From positions 1 to 36,845 of the forward strand of contig NZ_JAHSQD010000024.1 of assembly GCF_020103755.1 (NCBI RefSeq): a stretch of 36,845 nucleotides of DNA, given 5' to 3'. The position numbers were made by a program, and so were the translations under genes. Source of the stretch: Streptomyces sp. LS1784 (GTDB lineage: Bacteria; Actinomycetota; Actinomycetes; Streptomycetales; Streptomycetaceae). Shown in pieces: positions 7,296 to 14,201 of this stretch. Positions within the stretch are counted from its first letter, which is position 1; the number at the start of each line of letters is the position of its first letter. The notes under the pieces are model-generated. The model was not told the origin of the DNA and did not search any database. It saw only the letters and a list, made by a program, of their open reading frames with translations.

Positions 7296-7430
7296 TCACG
7301 CCCACTCGACGCCGTGCTCGGCGAGCTGCTCGAGCTGGCCGGGGTCAGCTTGGCCCGGCGGGCCTTCTGGTTGTTGAGCCAGGTGCCCAGAGCGAAGTGC
7401 GACACCACCACCTGCTCCTCACCTCCGAGG
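7296..7430 (-). pseudogene. Helicase-associated (HA) domain C-terminal stump
   Basis: VVVSHFALGTWLNNQKARRAKLTPA matches the repeat motif of helicase-associated domains (LGxWLxxQRxxRRxGxL). One base further out of frame it continues QLEQLAEHGVEW and stops at TGA 7296-7298, the expected end of such a repeat; the frameshift is near 7325. The helicase and earlier repeats are absent. HA-domain proteins are frequent on streptomycete linear plasmids and chromosome ends. Between this stump and the hairpin at 7092 only a short Cys-containing minus-strand frame (GPCSDPDECATDPYDDGYLG) is seen, too weak to call. Confidence 0.55.
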
Positions 7431-7785
7431 CTCGGCGCTGCTGGCCTTCCACCGGCCGGGCCTCGCGGAACTCCTCCCTGTTTCCCCGGACCCGGCTGCC
7501 TGCGCTCCGTTCCGGAAGCTCTGGCACAAGGCGCGGGCCGTACGGGGCGGTGCGCCTGCGGTGGCGGGCTCGGGCGGCCTGCTGGATCCCGGACTCGGCC
7601 AGGTGCCGGCGGCCGGCGGCGAGGCCTTGGCGGACCTGTTCCTCGACAGCGGTGAACACGCGGTGGTAGGTGCGGTCGTACGCCTCGATCAGCTGGTAGG
7701 TCCACATGCCCGGGACGACGTCCCGGCCCAGGAGCTCCCGCTCGACCAGGTTGGCTGCGTAGGTGAGTTCTGAGAGGACGTTAAG
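7345..7785 (-). pseudogene. Hypothetical protein fragment, 5' end lost
   Basis: Coherent from its abrupt start next to the IS5 accessory gene: NVLSELTYAANLVERELLGR, DVVPGMWTYQLIEAYDRTYH, RVFTAVEEQVRQGLAAGRRH. Predicted all-helical. No start codon is present, so the gene was probably cut at about 7785. After about 7520 the codon use deteriorates and the frame overlaps the HA stump. Family not recognised. Confidence 0.4.
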
Positions 7786-8180
7786 TCCGTTTCTGGTAGA
7801 TGCCTCGTCCGGGTTGGGTGAGGAAGCCCTGGCGGGTGAGGCGTCCGAGGCGGGAGCGGGTGACATTCAGGGAGGGGTCGTCGGTGGGCCAGCTGAGGAG
7901 TTCGTGTAGTTCGCGGACGCGGAACGGCTGGTCGGGGTGGTGGTCGTAGGTGTCCAGGACCTGCTGGTAGGCGGTAGCCGGTTCGTCGGGCTGGGGGTCG
8001 GTGCCGTCCGGTGTGATCTCCTGGACGATTTTTTGGGCCGTGGCCAGCTCGGCCAGGCACCCCTCGGTCTCGGCCAGGGTGGTTGTGAGGTGCTCGATCT
8101 GCCGCCGCAGGTCGTCGGCCCGGGCCATGGCCTGTTCATGTCGGACCTGGACGTCCTTCAGGAGGTCGGCGACGTTCACG
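7781..8180 (-). CDS. IS5-associated coiled-coil / winged-helix accessory protein
   Basis: 133 residues; GTG at 8180 overlaps the transposase stop by four bases (GTGA), implying translational coupling. Residues about 8-55 form a heptad-like coiled coil (VRHEQAMARADDLRRQIEHL, TTTLAETEGCLAELATAQKI). Residues about 70-133 look like a winged helix (AYQQVLDTYDHHPDQPFRVR ELHELLSW...SRLGRLTRQGFLTQPGRGIY). Two similar ORFs occur at 17.7 and 23.3 kb. Function not established; a DNA-binding helper for the adjacent transposase is an inference. Confidence 0.65.
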
Positions 8181-8518
8181 CGGCCACCTCGTAGGCGTCG
8201 CGCCAGGCTGGGGCGGGGGCGGTGAGGCGGCGGGTCATGTTCGCGGTGGACGCCCAGTAGACGCGGGAGGCGGCGTTGTCGGGCCGGTGGTCGTACTCGC
8301 GGGCCAGGCGCCGGTGGAGCATCAACGTGCCGTTGACCTGCTCGACCACCCACCGCTTCGGCTGCGGGATGAAGCCTTTGGCGTTGTCGTCGGGGTTGCG
8401 GCGGACGGTCTCGACGGTGATGCCGAGCAGGGTGCCGTGGATGACGGTCTCGTCCTTGAAGCCCTGGTCGACCAGGGCCTTCTCCAGGCGGTTGCCGCTG
8501 AAACGCCCCTGCCATGGG
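8177..8518 (-). pseudogene. IS5-family transposase C-terminal fragment
   Basis: Begins inside the DDE domain (WQGRFSGNRLEKALVDQGFK DETVIHGTLLGITVETV) and includes the catalytic-Glu helix in RWVVEQVNGTLMLHRRLARE, then YDHRPDNAASRVYWASTANM and a short tail ending at TGA 8177-8179. Both N-terminal Asp residues and the first two thirds of the protein are missing; the sequence changes character at about 8520. The intact accessory gene follows with a GTGA overlap. Confidence 0.8.
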
Positions 8519-8547
8519 GGTAGCTCACGAGCCCGCCTGCAGGACGG

Positions 8548-8877
8548 TCAGGCAGGCGTACCGGGAAAGTGAGGATGTTGGTGTTCATGGTAGTTGCCTA
8601 TTTCCAGCTCTACCACTGTTCCTATGTCCACCGTCGTTCCTGCAGCGGGGTTTTGGCCGACTACTTCCCCTTCAAGGACAAGACTGCCTTGTGTGATAGG
8701 CGATGGGGCCGAGTCTCTGAAAAATAGGCCACGCGAGCCAGCCCCGCCCGGACCGATCGCCGGCGGTGTGACGTTGCCTACTGCCCCCAGAGCCATCGGG
8801 CTGCCCGTCGCCATCGCGACACCGATTCCGATGTCGAATCCGTCGCGCATTGGTACCTCTTCTTGTTTCAAAACCAT
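8548..8877 (-). CDS. Mini-protein with one PASTA-like domain
   Basis: 108 residues; ATG at 8877 has AGGAGG five bases upstream. N-terminal half is Gly/Ala-rich (MRDGFDIGIGVAMATGSPMA...GPGGAGSRGLF). Residues about 66-95 (LVLEGEVVGQNPAAGTTVDI GTVVELEIGN) match the end of a PASTA repeat, the module that in other proteins senses peptidoglycan. There is no signal peptide or kinase domain. It ends with a His-rich tail (HEHQHPHFPGTPA). It lies downstream of the M64 peptidase on the same strand and may be co-transcribed. Confidence 0.65.
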   Translation of the reverse strand: MVLKQEEVPMRDGFDIGIGVAMATGSPMALGAVGNVTPPAIGPGGAGSRGLFFRDSAPSPITQGSLVLEGEVVGQNPAAGTTVDIGTVVELEIGNYHEHQHPHFPGTPA

Positions 8878-9205
8878 GCTGTCCTCCTGTCTACATTCCG
8901 CAACGAGTAGGAGCGGCACTCATGCCCAGGGGTAGCAACTGCTCGCCGGTCAAGAGTGCGGGCCGGCAGGAGGGTCTGGTTGCCGGTGCTCCAGGCGTGG
9001 CTGGAGAGTTCGGCCATCTGCCTAGACCTCGATGGTCCTGCGTGCCGCGGCGGAAATCACGGGGAATCCTGCACTGCGGAGGGTTTCGAGGAGGGAGGCC
9101 ATGGTGGCTCCGGGATGCGACGACGGGTTCGTGGACCGTCGCCTGACGGTCGTCCACCTGGCCAGACGCTCGCAGTTGCTGCGATGTCCCCTGCCGGAAG
9201 GTGCG
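8878..9205 (-). other. Gap between PASTA gene and peptidase; two micro-ORFs
   Basis: Two small minus-strand frames are the only candidates. 9022-9102 encodes 26 residues (MASLLETLRSAGFPVISAAA...). 8868-9016 starts five bases after that stop and encodes 49 residues (MAELSSHAWSTGNQTLLPAR...), overlapping the PASTA start. Both begin with GC-rich codon use and spacing typical of coupled genes, but neither has a recognised family. Nothing is evident on the plus strand. Confidence 0.3.
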
Positions 9206-10078
9206 TCACGGGGGGAGGAAGGGATTCAGGACGAGAGAGATCTGCCTGTTGCAGTTCAGACAGAAGTCCGTGCCCAGCGTGCGCATACGGCAGTCGAACT
9301 CCCCGCGGAAGACCCCGCAGTGGAAGAAATGGGCGCCTTCGAACGCGCCGAGAGTACCGGCTGCGACCGGTGAGGGATTCGGGTCGCAACTGGTGCAGTC
9401 GCCGTTGCTGGTGGTCGGGACCGGGGTCGCCGGATCGATGAGGAAGCCCCACTTGATCGTCGCAGGCGTGGTGCCGACGGTGATGTTCGGTTCGAGGGGC
9501 TCCGTCGCGGGGTGGTTGTTGAAGGCGGTGTCGGCCAGGCAGTACTCGTCGGCCAGGTTGAAAGCACCGTGGCCCAGTTCGTGCAGGCCGATTTCCATCG
9601 CAGCGGAGCCAAGCGAGAAGACGGCCGCCCGTCCACCGGATCCCCCGAACTCGGTGCTGTTCACGATGACCACGATGGCACGGGTGTTCGGCACCTGGGC
9701 TGTGGCGACGCTCTGGGCGGTGGTCTGATCGATGGTGAGCAGGCGGCGGGTCTGGCCGTCACCGCAGTACGTCGCGTCGAAGAAGGTACTGACGGTCGTG
9801 CCGGGTCCGGTTGTGACACCACCACAGGTAGCCGGGCTGTCGGCTCCCGAATCGGTGGAGGCGACGTCGACGCGGTGGACGTTGATGGCGTCGGCGAGGC
9901 TGTCGAACGGCGCCGCCTTCAGCAGTGCCGTGGTGAACTCGAGCGCGTGGAGGTGGAAGTTCGCCAGCTCCGCCGACTGGTAGCCCTCGGAGAGGATGAC
10001 CAGGTTCCACCGGTCGGTGTCGGGGCCGTGATCGAGGATCTTGGTGACACCGATGACGGTGCCGTCGCTGGTGGTCAC
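9206..10078 (-). CDS. M64-family metallopeptidase
   Basis: Zinc peptidase of 290 residues. The active-site motif is clear: H166-E167-L-G-H170 followed by NLADEY (174-179), the arrangement of M64 (IgA-peptidase-like) enzymes. The substrate-side region ILDHGPDTDRWNLVILSEGY near residue 15 is also family-typical. A Cys-rich C terminus (GDCTSCDPNPS, FDCRMRTLGTDFCLNCNRQ) looks like disulfides or a metal site. GTG at 10078 is chosen for its GTGA overlap with the upstream gene. No signal peptide is seen from this start, which is odd for a Cys-rich M64 enzyme. Substrate unknown. Confidence 0.85.
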   Translation of the reverse strand: MTTSDGTVIGVTKILDHGPDTDRWNLVILSEGYQSAELANFHLHALEFTTALLKAAPFDSLADAINVHRVDVASTDSGADSPATCGGVTTGPGTTVSTFFDATYCGDGQTRRLLTIDQTTAQSVATAQVPNTRAIVVIVNSTEFGGSGGRAAVFSLGSAAMEIGLHELGHGAFNLADEYCLADTAFNNHPATEPLEPNITVGTTPATIKWGFLIDPATPVPTTSNGDCTSCDPNPSPVAAGTLGAFEGAHFFHCGVFRGEFDCRMRTLGTDFCLNCNRQISLVLNPFLPP

Positions 10079-10470
10079 GGTTGACTCTCCAGGTCGAAGC
10101 GGGCCAGTTCGACCGCCGGATCCCATCTCGTCTCTCGGTCGATCGGGCTGCTGTGCAGAACCAACTGGCGCGCCTGCGCGTCGTCGGGAGCAAAGAGCCA
10201 GAAGGATCCGGCGACCTGTTCCACGGGGACCGGAGACGGGACACCGCTCTCCGAGTCGAAGACCTCGTCGTCGAGTGCGATCGGGTTGTACATCATCTTG
10301 CTGTAGAGCACCCGATCCTCGGCGTCGCGCAGTTCATACCAGAAGCCCATGTGGGGTTCGTCACCGATCTCGTCAGAGGGCGGCACGACCGTCGTGAGCC
10401 TCTCCGCGGAGACCAGCCGCACCTCTGAGCCCTCGTATTCGAGGCTGAAGCGCACTGCGGCTTCGGACAT
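10075..10470 (-). CDS. Conserved-looking hypothetical protein upstream of M64 peptidase
   Basis: 131 residues from ATG 10470 (MSEAAVRFSLEYEGSEVRLV), with AAGAGAA just upstream. Predicted beta-rich with a repeated sandwich-like pattern (GFWYELRDAEDRVLYSKMMY, SFWLFAPDDAQARQLVLHSS). No Cys, signal or membrane segment. Its stop overlaps the peptidase GTG by four bases, so the two are translated together. It could be a chaperone, inhibitor or propeptide-like partner of the peptidase, but this is inference from position only. Confidence 0.65.
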   Translation of the reverse strand: MSEAAVRFSLEYEGSEVRLVSAERLTTVVPPSDEIGDEPHMGFWYELRDAEDRVLYSKMMYNPIALDDEVFDSESGVPSPVPVEQVAGSFWLFAPDDAQARQLVLHSSPIDRETRWDPAVELARFDLESQP

Positions 10471-10641
10471 TTCTCTTGCCCTCCGGGTCTGCAGGCCACG
10501 CCGGCACCTCGCGCGGACCGGGTCCCGGATACGGCGCACATGGTTCGGTCCGGCCTTCGGTCGTCCCCATGTAATCCTGTGCGTGTTCGCGCGCGGGCAG
10601 GCGAGGTCGTGGCTGCGGGATCGTCGGGTTGTTCCATGGTC

Positions 10642-10997
10642 ACGGCGCGCCTGGTGGGCCGCGACCTCCACGTACTGGCCGCTGACGGGCCTGTGTCGGG
10701 TCCAACCGTCAGGGCAGTCGTCTCTTCGATCATTCGACCACTCGGGTGACCTATCGGCAAGTCGACCGGCAGCGTCCAGGCATTGGTCCGGTCGACGGGC
10801 GGCTCCGCCAGTGGAGCGAGCTCCACCCGGCCGGGGTCGGCGAGGAACGCCGCGTGCGCGACCAGGGCCTCGTACTCGACGTCCTCATCGATGCGCAGCC
10901 ATTCGACCCGGCCTCGCAGAAGCTTCTCCGCCGGGGAGGCCGGGACGGTCAGGCGGTCGCCCGGGCGCGACCCGTGGACCGCGAACAGGTTATGCAA
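10642..10997 (-). pseudogene. Hypothetical gene with doubtful C terminus
   Basis: The N-terminal 110 residues from the Met at 10997 are coherent (MHNLFAVHGSRPGDRLTVPA, WLRIDEDVEYEALVAHAAFL, AEPPVDRTNAWTLPVDLPIG). After about 10690 codon quality falls; a better continuation exists one frame away (VSGQYVEVAAHQARRD), suggesting a frameshift. Without it the frame runs 178 bases into the next gene, which is unlikely. No ribosome-binding site precedes the Met, so the true start may lie upstream. Family not recognised. Same strand and direction as the peptidase operon. Confidence 0.4.
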
Positions 10998-11127
10998 TCA
11001 CCGGTTGGGGGTGGTGGGGTGTTCGACGCCGGATCCGGCGACCGGGCTGGTGTTGGAGGTGCAGGCGGTGCACCGGCGGCGCGCTCCCGCATCACCGCAG
11101 GTCACCGGCCCGGCCGACGATCCGCCG

Positions 11128-11655
11128 CTATGCTCCTCCGTCGTTGGCACAGATGGCGTAGGCCGTGACGTTCACGTTGGGGTCAGTGCCGTTGTTGGTG
11201 GCATAGACACCCCACGCATCCGCACGGTTGTCCGCATTCGTGTCACCGGGGCCGGAGAAGGTGACGGTGACGTTCTCGCTGTGCTCGTTGATGTCGTAGC
11301 CGCCGCCGGTGGCGATCTTTCCCGTCGGGCAGTACGCGGAGGCAAACGCGGTGGTTCCGGGGGGCACAGACACCGGGTTGCTGTGCACGATCTGTGCCCC
11401 GGTGACCCCGTTGCCAGCGGGGGTTGAGGGGGCGGGGTTCGACTGCGCCGCGCTCTGGCTGCAGCTGATGTTCTGTGTGCCGGTGAACGTGTTGCCCTGT
11501 CCGACCTGGCCGGCCGGGAAGCATGCGAGCGTGATCGACGGGCCGTCGAGCAGCGACAGCAGCCCCTCGCCCTGAGCTTGCGCGCCGCCGGCGCTGAGGA
11601 ACAGGACCGCTGTGACGGCAGCGCCGAGCACGGCGGAACTCCGAGTAAGCCTCAC
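11128..11655 (-). CDS. Secreted hypothetical protein
   Basis: 175 residues from GTG 11655, chosen because a Sec signal peptide follows directly (VRLTRSSAVLGAAVTAVLFL, cleavage about AQA-QG). The mature protein contains the segment CPTGKIATGGGYDINEHSEN and ends with WGVYATNNGTDPNVNVTAYA ICANDGGA, a pattern found in many actinobacterial exported proteins of unknown function, probably a beta-sandwich. Four mature-region Cys could form disulfides. No partner gene is apparent; the 284 bases upstream hold no recognisable gene. Confidence 0.7.
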   Translation of the reverse strand: MRLTRSSAVLGAAVTAVLFLSAGGAQAQGEGLLSLLDGPSITLACFPAGQVGQGNTFTGTQNISCSQSAAQSNPAPSTPAGNGVTGAQIVHSNPVSVPPGTTAFASAYCPTGKIATGGGYDINEHSENVTVTFSGPGDTNADNRADAWGVYATNNGTDPNVNVTAYAICANDGGA

Positions 11656-11939
11656 GTGGGATCCCTGACGTAGCTGGGGGCGGGACCGGCTTCTGCCGGG
11701 CGTCTCCCGTCCTACAACCCCTGCTCGTTGGAGCAGGCGCGGCTCACGGCGCGCCATCCAGATGGATCATTCCGATCACTCGGGTGCCGCTGACACCTAC
11801 CGCCATGGCTGGCTGCCCGGAGGCCGCCGCCACGGCTCGGGACTGTCTCGTGGATCACCGCTGCGGAGACGAGAAGGGGCCAGAGGGTTGCGGCGCTGTC
11901 GGCCTGCACCTGTAGCGGCGCCAACGCGAGCGCCGACGC

Positions 11940-12406
11940 TCAGCCATTCGCGGCGGCGCTTGGGCTCGGGCCCAGCAGCACGACGGGCCGGTTCGGGCGG
12001 TCGTCGTGGGCGGAGACCCGCTCTCGGGCGAACTGCCGCCCCATCTCCTGCATGGCGTGCTCGTCTTCGTCGGTGTCGGCGGGTTCGGGCAGGCGGCCAG
12101 CAGCTGCCAGGCCCACTGGCCCAGCGCCTGCTCGGCCGCCTGCGGGGTGGCGCAGGCCTTCCCCCAGTAGGTGTGGGTGTCGATGTCGGTGAGCAGCAGA
12201 TCGGAGGTGATCAGCACCTGGGCGGCGTCGCGCAGCGCCTGGGCGGCCTCGCGGACCGTCAGCTCATAGTGCTCGGCCTGTTGGTGGGGCGCGGCCGCCC
12301 AGCCGGCCTTGTCCTCGTGGTCCTCGCCACGGACCGTGGCGGTTTCCGCGCAGCCCTTGCGCTCGCACGTCCACCGCGACCAGGCCCCGCGGCCCTTGAC
12401 CCGGCG
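11940..12406 (-). pseudogene. Hypothetical gene, 5'-truncated and frameshifted
   Basis: Reads WSRWTCERKGCAETATVRGE, AEHYELTVREAAQALRDAAQ, VLITSDLLLTDIDTHTYWGK, ATPQAAEQALGQWAWQLLAA, then changes frame near 12100 and continues LPEPADTDEDEHAMQEMGRQ, VLLGPSPSAAANG to TGA 11940-11942. One base has been lost. The start is missing: the frame opens behind a stop at 12407 close to the IS3 remnant. CERKGC is a possible metal pair. Family not recognised. Confidence 0.5.
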
Positions 12407-12475
12407 TCACCGCGCCCGGTGAGTTCCGCCCCGCAAGGGCGGTGAAGTTCCACCCTGCGCTCGGACACTGTCTGT

Positions 12476-12660
12476 TTACGCCGCGAGGGTGTGACCTTGC
12501 TGGTGCCGCTGGCGGATCTCGATGGGCGTGAGGTAGCCCCACTCGGGTGCCTGCGTAGACGCCTACGGTTATAGAAGGTCTCGATGAACACGAAGGCCTC
12601 CGCGCGGGCGGTGGCGCGGTCGGGCCAGATCCGGGTGCCGATCTCCTCCTTCAGTACGGC
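12476..12660 (-). pseudogene. IS3-family OrfB C-terminal fragment, frameshifted
   Basis: AVLKEEIGTRIWPDRATARA, AFVFIETFYNRRRLRRHP, then one base missing and WGYLTPIEIRQRHQQGHTLA A, stop at 12476-12478. This is the characteristic C terminus of the same IS3 subtype whose OrfA and OrfB N-terminal part lie at 13.2-14.1 kb. A deletion joins it directly to the truncated IS30 gene. Confidence 0.8.
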
Positions 12661-13148
12661 TCCTGGACGTACTGCCGCAGCTGCTCGTGCTCGACGAGCT
12701 TGCACGGCTTCGGGCGGCGGGCTTGCCGGTCGGCGTGCCACTGTGCGACCGACGCCCGATAGTCCAGGCGCCCGCCCCGGGTGGCAGCGTTGCGCCGCAG
12801 CTCGCGCGAGATCGTCGACGGTGCGCGCCCGAGCCGGCGGGCGATCTCTCTCACGCCGCATTCCCGGGCCCGCAACAGGGCGATCTCCTCGCGCTCTGCG
12901 AACGACAGGTAGCATCCTGACGGTTCCTCAAGGTTGATCGGTGGCATGCCGCCACCTTCACGGAACCATCGCGGTCCAAGCGGCATTGACACCCCGGCCG
13001 CGACAGCGGCCTCCTCGCTGGACAGCCCCTTTGCGATCAACCGCCAGAACTTCTGACGCTCAGCCCGCCGGTTCACCGGGGGACGACCCGGCGACCGCAA
13101 GGGCGGGCGACCCGCCTTCAGCGCTGCACGCGCCCTTCCCTGAGCCAC
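12661..13148 (-). pseudogene. IS30-family transposase, N-terminal part only
   Basis: GTG at 13148 with GGAGGA upstream. The first 66 residues (AQGRARAALKAGRPPLRSPG, AERQKFWRLIAKGLSSEEAA VAAGV) include an extra helix-turn-helix missing from the window's first copy. From MPPINLEEPSG onward it is nearly identical to that copy up to LRQYVQ, where it stops at a deletion junction near 12661 and enters IS3 sequence. The whole DDE core is lost. The left terminal repeat is at about 13167-13191. Confidence 0.88.
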
Positions 13149-13179
13149 AACATCCTCCTCGATCGAGGTGTTGCGACGA

Positions 13180-13784
13180 TCAGTTGAAACCGCCTTCGCT
13201 GCCGCGGTCCGAGTGAGAGATGCAGCCGCGTTCCAGGCCGCCGCGGCCGGCGGCCATCCGTAGCGCGGCCACCGGCAGCTCGGCGCGGTGGTGGTCGGCC
13301 ATCGCGTAGCCGACGACTTCGCGGGTGGCCAGGTCGATGCAGGTGGCCAGGTAGAGCCAGCCCTCCTCGGTCGGCAGGAACGTCATGTCGCCGACCAGCC
13401 GCATCCCGGGGCGGGGTGCGGTGAAGTCGCGCCCGATCAGGTCCGGGGCGAACACGGGCTTGCGGGCCTGGCGGGTCAGGCAGCGGCGCCGGCGGCGGGT
13501 GATGCCCGTGATCCCGCGCTCGCGCATGATCCGCTCCACCTTCTTCCGGTTGACCGCCCGGCCCTGGTGCCGCAGTTCCGCGTGCACGCGCGGGACGCCG
13601 TATGCGCCACGGGACGCCAGATGGATCACCGCGATCTCGGCGGCGAGCAGGTCCTCGTTCTACGACGGGCGGCCTCGCCGGCCCGCCAGTCGTAGAACGA
13701 GGACCGGGCGATGCCCAGGACACGGCAGATCCGCTTGACGCCCCAGGCGCCGTGGTGATCCTCAACGAAACGGAAGCGGATCAT
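13180..13784 (-). pseudogene. IS3-family OrfB, interrupted
   Basis: Starts at ATG 13784 overlapping the OrfA stop (TGATG): MIRFRFVEDHHGAWGVKRIC RVLGIARSSFYDWRAGEAAR. Then an inverted-repeat rearrangement at 13650-13705 shifts the frame. It resumes as IAVIHLASRGAYGVPRVHAE and the integrase core follows, with the first catalytic Asp in RLVGDMTFLPTEEGWLYLAT and the second in CISHSDRGSE. At that point the IS30 copy is inserted; the C terminus is at 12476-12660. Confidence 0.85.
13650..13705. repeat. Quasipalindrome inside IS3 OrfB
   Basis: Perfect 17-bp inverted arms, GGTCCTCGTTCTACGAC at 13650-13666 and its complement at 13689-13705, with a 22-base spacer. The right arm is the native codons for SSFYDW; the left arm is an inverted copy standing where unrelated codons should be, and it causes the frame loss. 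Confidence 0.85.
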
Positions 13785-14068
13785 CACCGTGTCGTCTCGG
13801 CCGCGAAACAGGCGGCTGCCTTGCGCAGGATCTCGATCGTCTTCTGCTGCTCGACCGTCTGCCGCCGCAGCCGGGTGAGCTCCTCGCGCTCCGCACTGGT
13901 CAGCTCGCCCGGCCTGCCCTCGCCACGGTCCGTGCGGTCCTGCTTGACCCAGCCCCGCAGCCCGTCCGGACTGACCCCCAGCTCCCTGGCGATCTCGGTG
14001 ACGTTCCGGTGCGGCGACGAGCGCACCAGCGCGACCGCATCCCGCTTGAACTCCGCCGTATACCGCTG
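13784..14068 (-). CDS. IS3-family OrfA, 5' end displaced
   Basis: HTH protein of the IS3 element: QRYTAEFKRDAVALVRSSPH, RNVTEIARELGVSPDGLRGW, VKQDRTD, then a leucine-zipper-like segment (ELTRLRRQTVEQQKTIEILR) and KAAACFAAETTR. The family normally starts a few residues before RYTAEF. Here the preceding sequence belongs to the end of the NF041680-type element, which supplies a new upstream reading frame to 14122 (MWVNKSATG...). OrfA itself is otherwise complete. Confidence 0.8.
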   Translation of the reverse strand, partial: QRYTAEFKRDAVALVRSSPHRNVTEIARELGVSPDGLRGWVKQDRTDRGEGRPGELTSAEREELTRLRRQTVEQQKTIEILRKAAACFAAETTR

Positions 14069-14201
14069 AGCTTGACTTTTAACCTTCCGTGATCGCCCGG
14101 TGGCTGATTTGTTCACCCACATGGGGATTCGCCGGAAATGGTGACGACCTCCGGTTCACGCTGTGTGATGTCGAGTCTCACAACGGGCCGGGAGGTCGTC
14201 G

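Noticed and set aside
7039-7305. Minus-strand Cys-containing frame (GPCSDPDECATDPYDDGYLG)
   Set aside because: Only about 25 residues look coherent, it runs through the terminator hairpin at 7060-7092 and has no start signal; too weak to list as a gene.
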